Shown here: positions 7,589 through 14,996 of the stretch, in pieces
Layout of the letters: each line of letters starts with the position of its first letter
Numbering within the stretch: the stretch's first letter is position 1
Source of the DNA: Bacteroidales bacterium
GTDB taxonomy: Bacteria > Bacteroidota > Bacteroidia > Bacteroidales > UBA932
Direction of reading: 5' to 3'
Assembly (NCBI GenBank): GCA_017427385.1
Contig: JAFRSW010000004.1
Span: 62,001 to 126,000, forward strand
DNA: 64,000 nucleotides
Made by a program: the position numbers and the translations under genes
Notes under the pieces: model-generated
Databases searched by the model: none
Seen by the model: only the letters and a program-made list of their open reading frames with translations
What the model was told of the DNA's origin: nothing

Positions 7589-9931
7589 ATGGAAGACGCA
7601 ACCAAGAAAAAGATAGTAAAGTGGTTTTGGATCGTGGTGACGGCTCCGTTCGCGCTGTTGGCGTTTTTGCTGCTGCTCGTATGGATGTTCGCCAAGATCC
7701 CTTCTTTCGAGGAGCTTGAGCATCCGGACAGCAAACTCGCGACACAGGTGATCGCGGACGGCGGAGAGGTGCTCACCACCTTCCATATAGAGAACCGTAC
7801 TTTCGTCAGCTACGACGAGCTGTCTCCCAATCTGGTTGCGGCAACCATAGCCACCGAGGATGCCCGCTTCCGCAAGCATTCCGGCATCGATACCAAAGGC
7901 CTCATCCGCGTGGCGGTAAAGACCATCCTCATGCGGGACAGCAGCCAGGGCGGCGGCTCCACTATCACCCAGCAGCTAGCCAAGACGCTCTATCCCCGAA
8001 AGGAGGGTGTGGGCAAGATAGGTATGGTATGGATAAAGCTGAAGGAGTGGATTACCGCGGTGAAGTTGGAGCGCAACTATACCAAGGACGAAATCCTTGT
8101 GATGTATCTGAATTCCGTTTTCTTTGGCAGCAGCGCCTACGGCATCCGCTCGGCATCCGAGACCTTTTTCGATAAACTGCCCTCCGAGCTAACCGTAGAA
8201 GAGGCCGCAACCCTGGTGGGCATGGTCAACAAGCCCACGCGCTACAACCCTGTCATCAATCCGGAACGCGCTCTCGCCCGCCGTAACTTCGTTATCGGGC
8301 AGATGGCCAAGAACAAGTATATCACCAGGCACGACGCCGATTCCATCAAACAGGTGCCCATCAATCTGGTGTATCAGGTGCGGGACCACAATGCCGGCCT
8401 GGCGCCTTATTTCCGGGACATGCTCCGCCGCGATATGAATGCGGAGAAGCCCAAGCGCAGCAACTACCAGTATCCCGAGGATTACACCGCGGATTCCCTC
8501 CGCTGGCGCGATGACGAGTTCTATGGATGGCTCAACAAGAACAAGAAACCGGGTGGAGAGAAGTACAATCTCGATAAGGACGGTCTTCGCATCTACACTA
8601 CCATCAACTACCGCATGCAGCAGAATGCGGAGCAGGCCGTGGCCGAGCACCTCGGGAAGAACCTGCAGCCGGCTTTCGACAGAGAGAACAAGTGGAAGCG
8701 CAACGCTCCTTTTGCAGGGGATGTGGACAAGGCTACGCGTGACCGCTTGATGAGTAATGCGCGCCGTTGGAGCGACCGTTACCGCCTTCAGCACAAGGCC
8801 GGTGTGCCGGATGAGGAAATCCTTGCCGGTTTCGACAAACCGGTGAAGATGAGGGTTTTCGCCTGGAACAAGAAGGGCTACATCGACACGGTGATGACCC
8901 CGAACGACTCCATCCTCTGGTACAAGAGCGTGCTTCGTTGCGGCCTGGTAGCCATAGAGCCGGTTACCGGTCATCTCAAGGCATACATCGGCGGCCCCAA
9001 CTACCGCTATTTCAAATACGACAACGTAGGCCAGGGCAAGCGCCAGGTGGGTTCCACCATCAAGCCTTTCCTATACACCCTTGCCATGCAGGAGGGGATG
9101 TCGCCCTGCGACAAGGTCATCAACGTGCCCCAGTCTTTCATCGCCGGCGACGGCACCGACTGGACGCCCCGCTCCACCGATAAGGACGAGTGGATAGGTA
9201 AGACCGTTACCCTCAAGTGGGGTCTCACCCATTCATCCAACAACATATCCGCCTACCTGATGAAGCAGTTCGGCCCTCATGCGATGGCCGAGATGATGCA
9301 CAAAATGGGCGTCTACAGCCATCTGGACGAAGTCTATGCTCTCTGCGTGGGTGCTGCCGATATCTCCATCCAGGAGATGGTCGCCGCGTATAACGCCCTC
9401 CCTTCGAGGGGTGTATACATCACGCCGCTGTATGTAACCCGCATCGAGGACAGCCAGGGTAACGTCCTTTCCGAGTTCACCAACCGCAAGCGCGAAGCCA
9501 TTGGCGAAAATACCGCCTATCTGATGATTAACCTGATGGAAGGCGTTGTGAACCATGGCACCGGCGCCCGCCTGCGCTCCGCATACGGGCTGAAGGGTGA
9601 GATTGCCGGCAAGACCGGAACCACCAACGACAACTCCGATGGTTGGTTCATAGGCTACACACCCTCGATCACCTGCGGTGTCTGGGTGGGTGGCGAAGAC
9701 CGTCAGATCCACTTCAATTCCCTGGCGCTGGGTAGCGGTTCCAACATGGCCCTGCCCATCTGGGGTATCTGGATGAAGAAATGCCTGGCGGACGGGCTTT
9801 TCTCGGAGGCCGACCGTTTCATCGCGCCAGCGGCGGTCAACTTTAACCTGAACTGCACCGGCGGCGACATAGAGACCACCGAAGAGGGACAGGCGGAAAA
9901 CAAGAGCGAAGAAGATTACTATTTCGAATAA
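7589..9931 (+). CDS. Bifunctional class A penicillin-binding protein (PBP1A type)
   Basis: 780 residues with an N-terminal membrane anchor (about 11-35). The GT51 glycosyltransferase domain carries TEDARFRKHSGID with catalytic E90, GGSTITQQLAKTLYP and the KLKEW/KDEILVMYLNSVFFG region. The transpeptidase domain carries S489-T-I-K492 (SxxK), S549-S-N551 (SxN) and K675-T-G (KTG). It polymerises and cross-links peptidoglycan at the outer face of the inner membrane. The C-terminal tail is acidic (ETTEEGQAENKSEEDYYFE) with no extra domain. It ends 1 base before ddl, so both probably share a transcript supplying wall synthesis. Confidence 0.95.
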   Translation: MEDATKKKIVKWFWIVVTAPFALLAFLLLLVWMFAKIPSFEELEHPDSKLATQVIADGGEVLTTFHIENRTFVSYDELSPNLVAATIATEDARFRKHSGIDTKGLIRVAVKTILMRDSSQGGGSTITQQLAKTLYPRKEGVGKIGMVWIKLKEWITAVKLERNYTKDEILVMYLNSVFFGSSAYGIRSASETFFDKLPSELTVEEAATLVGMVNKPTRYNPVINPERALARRNFVIGQMAKNKYITRHDADSIKQVPINLVYQVRDHNAGLAPYFRDMLRRDMNAEKPKRSNYQYPEDYTADSLRWRDDEFYGWLNKNKKPGGEKYNLDKDGLRIYTTINYRMQQNAEQAVAEHLGKNLQPAFDRENKWKRNAPFAGDVDKATRDRLMSNARRWSDRYRLQHKAGVPDEEILAGFDKPVKMRVFAWNKKGYIDTVMTPNDSILWYKSVLRCGLVAIEPVTGHLKAYIGGPNYRYFKYDNVGQGKRQVGSTIKPFLYTLAMQEGMSPCDKVINVPQSFIAGDGTDWTPRSTDKDEWIGKTVTLKWGLTHSSNNISAYLMKQFGPHAMAEMMHKMGVYSHLDEVYALCVGAADISIQEMVAAYNALPSRGVYITPLYVTRIEDSQGNVLSEFTNRKREAIGENTAYLMINLMEGVVNHGTGARLRSAYGLKGEIAGKTGTTNDNSDGWFIGYTPSITCGVWVGGEDRQIHFNSLALGSGSNMALPIWGIWMKKCLADGLFSEADRFIAPAAVNFNLNCTGGDIETTEEGQAENKSEEDYYFE

Positions 9932-9932
9932 T

Positions 9933-10949
9933 ATGGGAAAGTACAAGACTATAGCCGTTATCTACGGAAGCGACTCTTCCGAGTGGGAGGTGGCATGCCG
10001 CAGCGGTGAGTTCACCGCCTCGCGCATCGATGGCGACCGTTACGATGTCTATGAGATTTTCGCCCGTTTCGGCAAGTGGCAGCTGGTGGCGTGCAAGAAG
10101 AAGGATGCCATGCGCATGCCTTTCCCTGAGGGGTCCCGTCCCGAGGTGGACAAGACAGATTTCAGCATTACGGTGCTTGGGGAGAAAGTCCGTTTCGACT
10201 ACGTGTACATCATGCAGCACGGCGCCCCAGGCGAAAGCGGCCAGCTCCAGGGCTATCTGGAGATGCTCGGAATTCCCTTCAGCACCTGCTCATCCGCGGT
10301 CAGCGCCATCGCTTTCGACAAGTACGCCTGCAAGAGCTACATCCGGGATCTCGGCATAGTGAAGTGCGCTCCCGACGCCTTCGTGCACAAGGGCGCCGAC
10401 CTGGAAGCGTTCTCCGCCCAGGTTGCGGCTTCGCTCAAATTCCCTGTGTTCGTGAAGCCTACCATAGGCGGATCCAGTTTCGGGGTGACGATGGTGAAGG
10501 ATCCCGCCGACGTGGCCACGGCCGTCGGCTATGCCTTCTCCGAAGGCCCCACCGTGCTCGTGGAGCAGGGAATTACCGGCCGTGAGTTCACCTGCGCGGC
10601 ATACCGCACATCCGGGAAGGTTCACACCCTGCCCATCATCGAAATCATCACGGAGAATGAGTATTTCGACTACGACGCCAAGTATAACGGCCACAGCCGC
10701 GAGGTGTGCCCCGCTGAGGCATCGGAGGATATCGTGAAGCTTGTGCAGTCCACCACGGCCCGCATCTACGAGAATCTCGACTGCTCCGGCCTGGTGCGAA
10801 TGGACTACATCTTCTCCGAGGATGGGCTGTACTTCCTTGAGGTCAACACCATCCCGGGTATGACCAGCGCATCCCTCGTCCCCAAGATGGTCCGCGCCGC
10901 CGGCATAGACATAACGGATTTCCTTTCGGACATCATCGAAAACGGATAA
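9933..10949 (+). CDS. ddl: D-alanine--D-alanine ligase
   Basis: 338-residue ATP-grasp enzyme making the D-Ala-D-Ala end of the peptidoglycan stem peptide. Family signatures are IMQHGAPGESGQLQGYLEML (early HG.xGE.G motif), GIPFSTCSSAVSAIAFDK, FPVFVKPTIGGSSFGVTMV (ATP-grasp lysine and glycine loop), VLVEQGITGREFTCAAY, and the C-terminal LVRMDYIFSEDGLYFLEVNTIPGMTSAS split into metal-binding E and N residues. The start ATG follows the PBP stop by 1 base. A strong terminator follows at 10965. Confidence 0.96.
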   Translation: MGKYKTIAVIYGSDSSEWEVACRSGEFTASRIDGDRYDVYEIFARFGKWQLVACKKKDAMRMPFPEGSRPEVDKTDFSITVLGEKVRFDYVYIMQHGAPGESGQLQGYLEMLGIPFSTCSSAVSAIAFDKYACKSYIRDLGIVKCAPDAFVHKGADLEAFSAQVAASLKFPVFVKPTIGGSSFGVTMVKDPADVATAVGYAFSEGPTVLVEQGITGREFTCAAYRTSGKVHTLPIIEIITENEYFDYDAKYNGHSREVCPAEASEDIVKLVQSTTARIYENLDCSGLVRMDYIFSEDGLYFLEVNTIPGMTSASLVPKMVRAAGIDITDFLSDIIENG

Positions 10950-10964
10950 AAGTTGAAAGAATCT

Positions 10965-10994
10965 GCCCACCGGAGTGTTTCGGTGGGCTTTTTT
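10965..10994 (+). terminator. Intrinsic terminator after ddl
   Basis: Perfect 8-base stem (GCCCACCG at 10965-10972 with CGGTGGGC at 10981-10988), an 8-base loop, then a T run at 10989-10993. It lies 15 bases after the ddl stop and closes the PBP1-ddl transcript. Confidence 0.88.
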
Positions 10995-11062
10995 ATCAAA
11001 TAAACGTTTAAAAACCGCTAAAACGGATAATAATCGCTCACTTTGCAAAAACGAATGTGGGT

Positions 11063-12229
11063 ATGAAAACGTTATCCGTAAAACTCTTTGCGCTGGCAGC
11101 GGTGCTGCTTTCCGCAATCGCCTGCAACCGGGGCGATGAACCGGCTGAAACCGACAGGAATGAAGGGCTGATGACCAAAAGGGACGTAGCAAGAATGCTG
11201 TCGTCCCTGCCGCTCGGGGACGATCAGCTAAATGAAGTGTACGATGCTGTGAATTCATCCACAGCCAACGGCTACGACGAAGAATACATGATGTCGGACC
11301 TGCTGACGTCTCCCGGTGCCGGTGTGGGGGACCACGGCTCTTCAACCAAGGCGTCTTCCTATCAAAAGCCAATACGCTCCATGATAGAGGATTATCTGGC
11401 TTCCCGTAATAGTCCGTCGACCAAGGCCGGTGCCGAGGATGTGCAGCGTTACCTTGATTATCTGCAGGATTCGGGCATGCAGATTTACTGGCCTTACTCC
11501 GAAAACTGGGACGGCAGCACTCTGCCTTTGATCACTTTCGACCCAGGCAATGGCGCTGAATCGAACTATGCCTACGTGGTTACATCCACAGGCAATGGTT
11601 ATGAGGTAGTGGATTCTGTGTTCGTGAACGAAAACGTGGCCAAAAACCGCCCGGTATGGGTGATCAACCAAAACGATGATTCAGACTGTGTTCCGCTGGA
11701 GTCATTCTTGAACACCAAATCCATCTGGGACTTTGACGATGAAGACGAGGATGCGGAGAGGTATAACCTTTATATAAAAGACTTTACCATGCTCCGCAAC
11801 TACGACAGCTGGCTGGCCGGTGCTTCCGAATTCCATTGCTGGTGCGGGGCTGTCAATGGATTCTATGCAACTACGGAAGAACAGCTGAAGAATTATCAGC
11901 CGGAAATAACCGATTTTGTGGTTGTGGTCAAGCGAAGCGAAGTGGGTAAGAAAAAGAGTTTCAGGGCTTTACTGGTGACCGATTTCTCGGATCAGCTGGA
12001 CAAGCTGGCCTTCCTGATAGTCGAGGATGACGGAGGCACGAGAACCAATTGGAAGTGCTCTGCGTCGGTGAAAATCAAATCCAAGACTTATGGCTTCGAT
12101 GTGGATATTCCCTATCACAGTTCAGACGATGTTGTGTGGCGAGGCCAGCTTGGCGCTACCTATTTCACCAAGGGCAAATCCATCGAAGGCCGCTTCGGTG
12201 ACGTGAAAATCACATTTGCTCTGGAGTGA
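11063..12229 (+). CDS. Secreted lipoprotein of unknown function
   Basis: The ATG at 11063 gives a short lipoprotein signal (MKTLSVKLFALAAVLLSAIAC, residues 1-21), followed by about 365 residues I do not recognise. An upstream GTG at 11057 would add only two residues. The mature N-terminal part is polar and low in order (residues 80-125 contain two TKA motifs); the C-terminal part has many beta-like segments (VVVVKRSEVGKKKSFRALLV, ASVKIKSKTYGFDVDIPYH). There is a local Cys pair in FHCWCGAV. The 3' end overlaps convergent U32 gene by 20 bases. It appears to be a single gene after the ddl terminator. Function unknown. Confidence 0.75.
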   Translation: MKTLSVKLFALAAVLLSAIACNRGDEPAETDRNEGLMTKRDVARMLSSLPLGDDQLNEVYDAVNSSTANGYDEEYMMSDLLTSPGAGVGDHGSSTKASSYQKPIRSMIEDYLASRNSPSTKAGAEDVQRYLDYLQDSGMQIYWPYSENWDGSTLPLITFDPGNGAESNYAYVVTSTGNGYEVVDSVFVNENVAKNRPVWVINQNDDSDCVPLESFLNTKSIWDFDDEDEDAERYNLYIKDFTMLRNYDSWLAGASEFHCWCGAVNGFYATTEEQLKNYQPEITDFVVVVKRSEVGKKKSFRALLVTDFSDQLDKLAFLIVEDDGGTRTNWKCSASVKIKSKTYGFDVDIPYHSSDDVVWRGQLGATYFTKGKSIEGRFGDVKITFALE

Positions 12230-13961
12230 CGCTCATTTCGCAGGCTTTGCAGTCGAAGTGAAGGGCGAGGCGCCTGCCGTTGTTCAGCAGATACAGAGGC
12301 CCGGTCGGTTTTGCTCCCTGCTTGTTCGGGCACATTCCCAACTCGTACTTTATGCAGTACTTGGACTTCATCAGATCCTGTGTGTCGTGAATGGTGTGGG
12401 CGGCGGATGCGCCCTCTGGAGAAGTCACCCTTCCGCCGGCCCCCGGAATCCTCATCGAATCCAGATCCTCCGCGATCAAACGGCGTATACTGTTGATGGT
12501 AGATGCGCTGAGCAGCGGCAAAGCGGCTCCCGGTGCATCTGAAACCACCGAATCCACATGGAAATGATAGTGAAGACTGCGCTTCCCAAGCTGCTCGCGA
12601 AGCATGGCTTCGGCCCTGTCCCGGTTCTCCGCCTTCTCGAGATCGGCCTTGAACGGGCTGGTGAACTCCCTTCCATCCTCCGAAACAGCCGTAACATCTA
12701 TGTTCCATTTTCCGTGCACGCGCACAGAAAGTGCCACGGAGACCTCTCTGTGGCTGGGGTTACGGTCGAGTTCCTTCTCGAAAGCGGTATCGATATTGCG
12801 GTACAGGGACAACCCTTCCCGCAGCCCGTCCATGGGCTTGCAAACAATTGTGTTACAAGAACATAAGTCTCCACGGAATCCCACAACTCCGTTCTTTCCC
12901 GCAAAGGCGAATCCGTCTCCGTTGTGCAGTTCCAGGCCCTTGGAAGCGGGTTTAAGCACGATTTCGGCATCCTTGCCATGCCTGCGGACGGAAATCACAG
13001 TCCCGATGAACTCTCCCATCGACTTCGGGGCGTCCATCGAAGACCATTGACCCCGTTTGCCGTCGAAAAACAGTTCGGTATATCCTCGGTTGAAAGTCTT
13101 CCACGGATCCGGGGCTACTCCGCCGTATACCTTTCCGAATGAGGCCCGGGTGTATTTATCCGGCTCTGCAGCCACCAGGGCATCCAGAGCCTCGGAGTAA
13201 TAGCGGGTGATATTACGCACATAAGAGGCGCTCTTCAGCCGCCCTTCTATCTTGAAGGACATGACGCCGGCCGCTGCCAGTTCCGGCAGACGGTCGTGCA
13301 GGTTGAAGTCTTTCAGCGACAGCAGGGCTTTGTTCCGCACCAGAACCTTTCCGGAATCATCCACGAGGTCGTACATCGAGCGGCATGCCTGAACGCACTC
13401 GCCCCTGTCGGCACTGCGCCCGTTCAGGTATTCGCTCAGGCGGCAATCCCCGCTGTAGCATACGCAGAGGGCCCCGTGCACGAAGCACTCCACCTCGCAC
13501 TCCACTGCCCGGCAAATCTCCTGTATGGTGCTAAGCGGCAGTTCCCGCTCCAGCACTATCCTGGCGCATCCGGCATCGGCGCAGCGCCTTGCGTCTTCCA
13601 CCGTTCGGATGGCGCATTGCGTGGAGGCATGGAGGGGCACTGTGATATCTTCCCAGCCGCAGATCCGCATGTCGCGGATGATGAATGCGTCCGCCCCGGC
13701 TTCCTGCTCGGCGAGCATCTGGCGGTGAACCTCCTCCAACTCGTCGTCCCGCAGGAGGATGTTTATGGTAACGAATACCTTCGCCCCGAACTTGTGTGCA
13801 TATTCGCACAGCCTGGCTATATCCTCTACCGTGTTCCAGGCGTCTTTCCTTGCCCCGAACTGCGGCCCGGCAATATATACGGCATCGGCACCGCAGTCTA
13901 TAGCAGCGATGCCGATGTCAGCATTCCTTGCCGGAGAAAGGAGTTCCAGGCAGGTTTTCAT
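12210..13961 (-). CDS. U32 family peptidase-like protein (RNA hydroxylase family)
   Basis: 583 residues. The N-terminal TIM-barrel part matches the U32 family: MKTCLELLSPARNADIGIAA, CGADAVYIAGPQFGAR, and the family signature around VECFVHGALCVCYSGDCRLS with nearby GRSADRGECVQACR. These cysteines are thought to hold an iron-sulfur cluster in RlhA/TrhP relatives, which hydroxylate 23S rRNA or tRNA uridines/cytidines using prephenate-derived chemistry. The C-terminal third is the extension found in longer members. Which RNA is modified cannot be read here. It lies 2 bases after the TPR gene stop, probably one transcript. Confidence 0.9.
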   Translation of the reverse strand: MKTCLELLSPARNADIGIAAIDCGADAVYIAGPQFGARKDAWNTVEDIARLCEYAHKFGAKVFVTINILLRDDELEEVHRQMLAEQEAGADAFIIRDMRICGWEDITVPLHASTQCAIRTVEDARRCADAGCARIVLERELPLSTIQEICRAVECEVECFVHGALCVCYSGDCRLSEYLNGRSADRGECVQACRSMYDLVDDSGKVLVRNKALLSLKDFNLHDRLPELAAAGVMSFKIEGRLKSASYVRNITRYYSEALDALVAAEPDKYTRASFGKVYGGVAPDPWKTFNRGYTELFFDGKRGQWSSMDAPKSMGEFIGTVISVRRHGKDAEIVLKPASKGLELHNGDGFAFAGKNGVVGFRGDLCSCNTIVCKPMDGLREGLSLYRNIDTAFEKELDRNPSHREVSVALSVRVHGKWNIDVTAVSEDGREFTSPFKADLEKAENRDRAEAMLREQLGKRSLHYHFHVDSVVSDAPGAALPLLSASTINSIRRLIAEDLDSMRIPGAGGRVTSPEGASAAHTIHDTQDLMKSKYCIKYELGMCPNKQGAKPTGPLYLLNNGRRLALHFDCKACEMSVTPEQM

Positions 13962-13963
13962 CC

Positions 13964-14908
13964 TTACTTGATGGCAGCGATCATTGCCTGCGCATTCTTC
14001 AGGTTGGCAGCGCTGATCTTGGTAGGATCGGCGATAGCCTTCTGGTAGTACTCCTTGGCCTTGGCGTTATCCTTCAGCTGCTGATAGGAAACTGCGATGC
14101 TGAAGAGGATGTCTCCGGAATTCTTTGCGGTAGGTGCAAGCTCGATGTACTTCTCGAAGTACTCGATGGCCTGCTTGGTCTTGCCACCGTTGGAGGCGGC
14201 AGTACCTGCGATCTGGTATGCCTTTGCGCTCTCGCCGTACTTGTTGGATTCGAGGGCTGCGGCGATGGCATCATCGTACTTCTTTGCCTTCAGGCTGGCG
14301 GCTGCATCCTGCTGATAGAGGTTGACGAGCTGCTTGCTGGCCTGCTTGTCCTGGCCGTTCTCGATAGCGGCCTTGAAGGCCTCGATGGCACCTTCCTTGT
14401 CGCCGGTGGCCTTAAGGGCTGCGCCGAGGCGCAGGCTGGCCATACCATTGGCTGCATCTTCTGCCAGAACTGCCTTGTAGGCCTCTACGGCTGCGGCATA
14501 GTCCTTATCGTTGAAGAAACCGTTGGCCTTCTGCATGAGCACCTGGGGGATGAGCACGGTAGCGTCGTCGGCAACATTGTCGACGCCGTACTTGGTCGCC
14601 ACCTCGATGGTCTCCTTCAGGCCGGTGACAGCCTTGTCATATTCGAGTTCATTCACTGCCTTCTTTGCAAGCGAGAACATCAATATAGGAATGGAGCTTT
14701 TGCAGTTGGCTACGATATCTGCCCCATCTTCACCAAGGGCCTCTGCCATTACGAGAGCCTCCTTGAAGCTCTGGAGAGCCATTTCAACGTTACCTGCTTC
14801 GTTTGCGGTAACACCATTGTTGAAAGTCTCCGTGGCAGTTGCCAGATCCTGTGCATAAGCGATACCTGCGAAAAGCATCGATGCTGCAATGATGATAAGC
14901 TTTTTCAT
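13964..14908 (-). CDS. Exported tetratricopeptide-repeat protein
   Basis: 314 residues from ATG 14908, chosen because it begins a clean signal peptide (MKKLIIIAASMLFAGIAYAQ); the frame is open further upstream without a signal. The mature protein is helical with TPR units, for example AVEAYKAVLAEDAANGMASL, GAIEAFKAAIENGQDKQA, AIEYFEKYIELAPTAKNSGD and AKEYYQKAIADPTKISAANL. Such proteins are periplasmic scaffolds; the partner is unknown. A TATTTTTG box at 14951-14958 on the minus strand lies 42 bases upstream. Confidence 0.88.
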   Translation of the reverse strand: MKKLIIIAASMLFAGIAYAQDLATATETFNNGVTANEAGNVEMALQSFKEALVMAEALGEDGADIVANCKSSIPILMFSLAKKAVNELEYDKAVTGLKETIEVATKYGVDNVADDATVLIPQVLMQKANGFFNDKDYAAAVEAYKAVLAEDAANGMASLRLGAALKATGDKEGAIEAFKAAIENGQDKQASKQLVNLYQQDAAASLKAKKYDDAIAAALESNKYGESAKAYQIAGTAASNGGKTKQAIEYFEKYIELAPTAKNSGDILFSIAVSYQQLKDNAKAKEYYQKAIADPTKISAANLKNAQAMIAAIK

Positions 14909-14950
14909 TTTCTTATAAGTTTGTTTTGGTTCAATCCTTGTTACAATTCG

Positions 14951-14958
14951 CAAAAATA
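14951..14958 (-). promoter_or_regulatory. Predicted -7 promoter box for the TPR/U32 operon
   Basis: TATTTTTG on the minus strand, an exact TAnnTTTG match, 42 bases before the TPR gene ATG. It stands back to back with the box at 14972-14979 for the M16-like gene, 13 bases apart, so two divergent polymerases would compete for the same DNA. Confidence 0.5.
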
Positions 14959-14971
14959 GTAATTTTTGTTG

Positions 14972-14979
14972 TATTTTTG
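14972..14979 (+). promoter_or_regulatory. Predicted -7 promoter box for the M16-like gene
   Basis: TATTTTTG, an exact TAnnTTTG match, 17 bases before the ATG at 14997. A GTG at 14979 overlaps this box and is therefore an unlikely start. Confidence 0.5.
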
Positions 14980-14996
14980 TGCCCGTCGGCTTTATT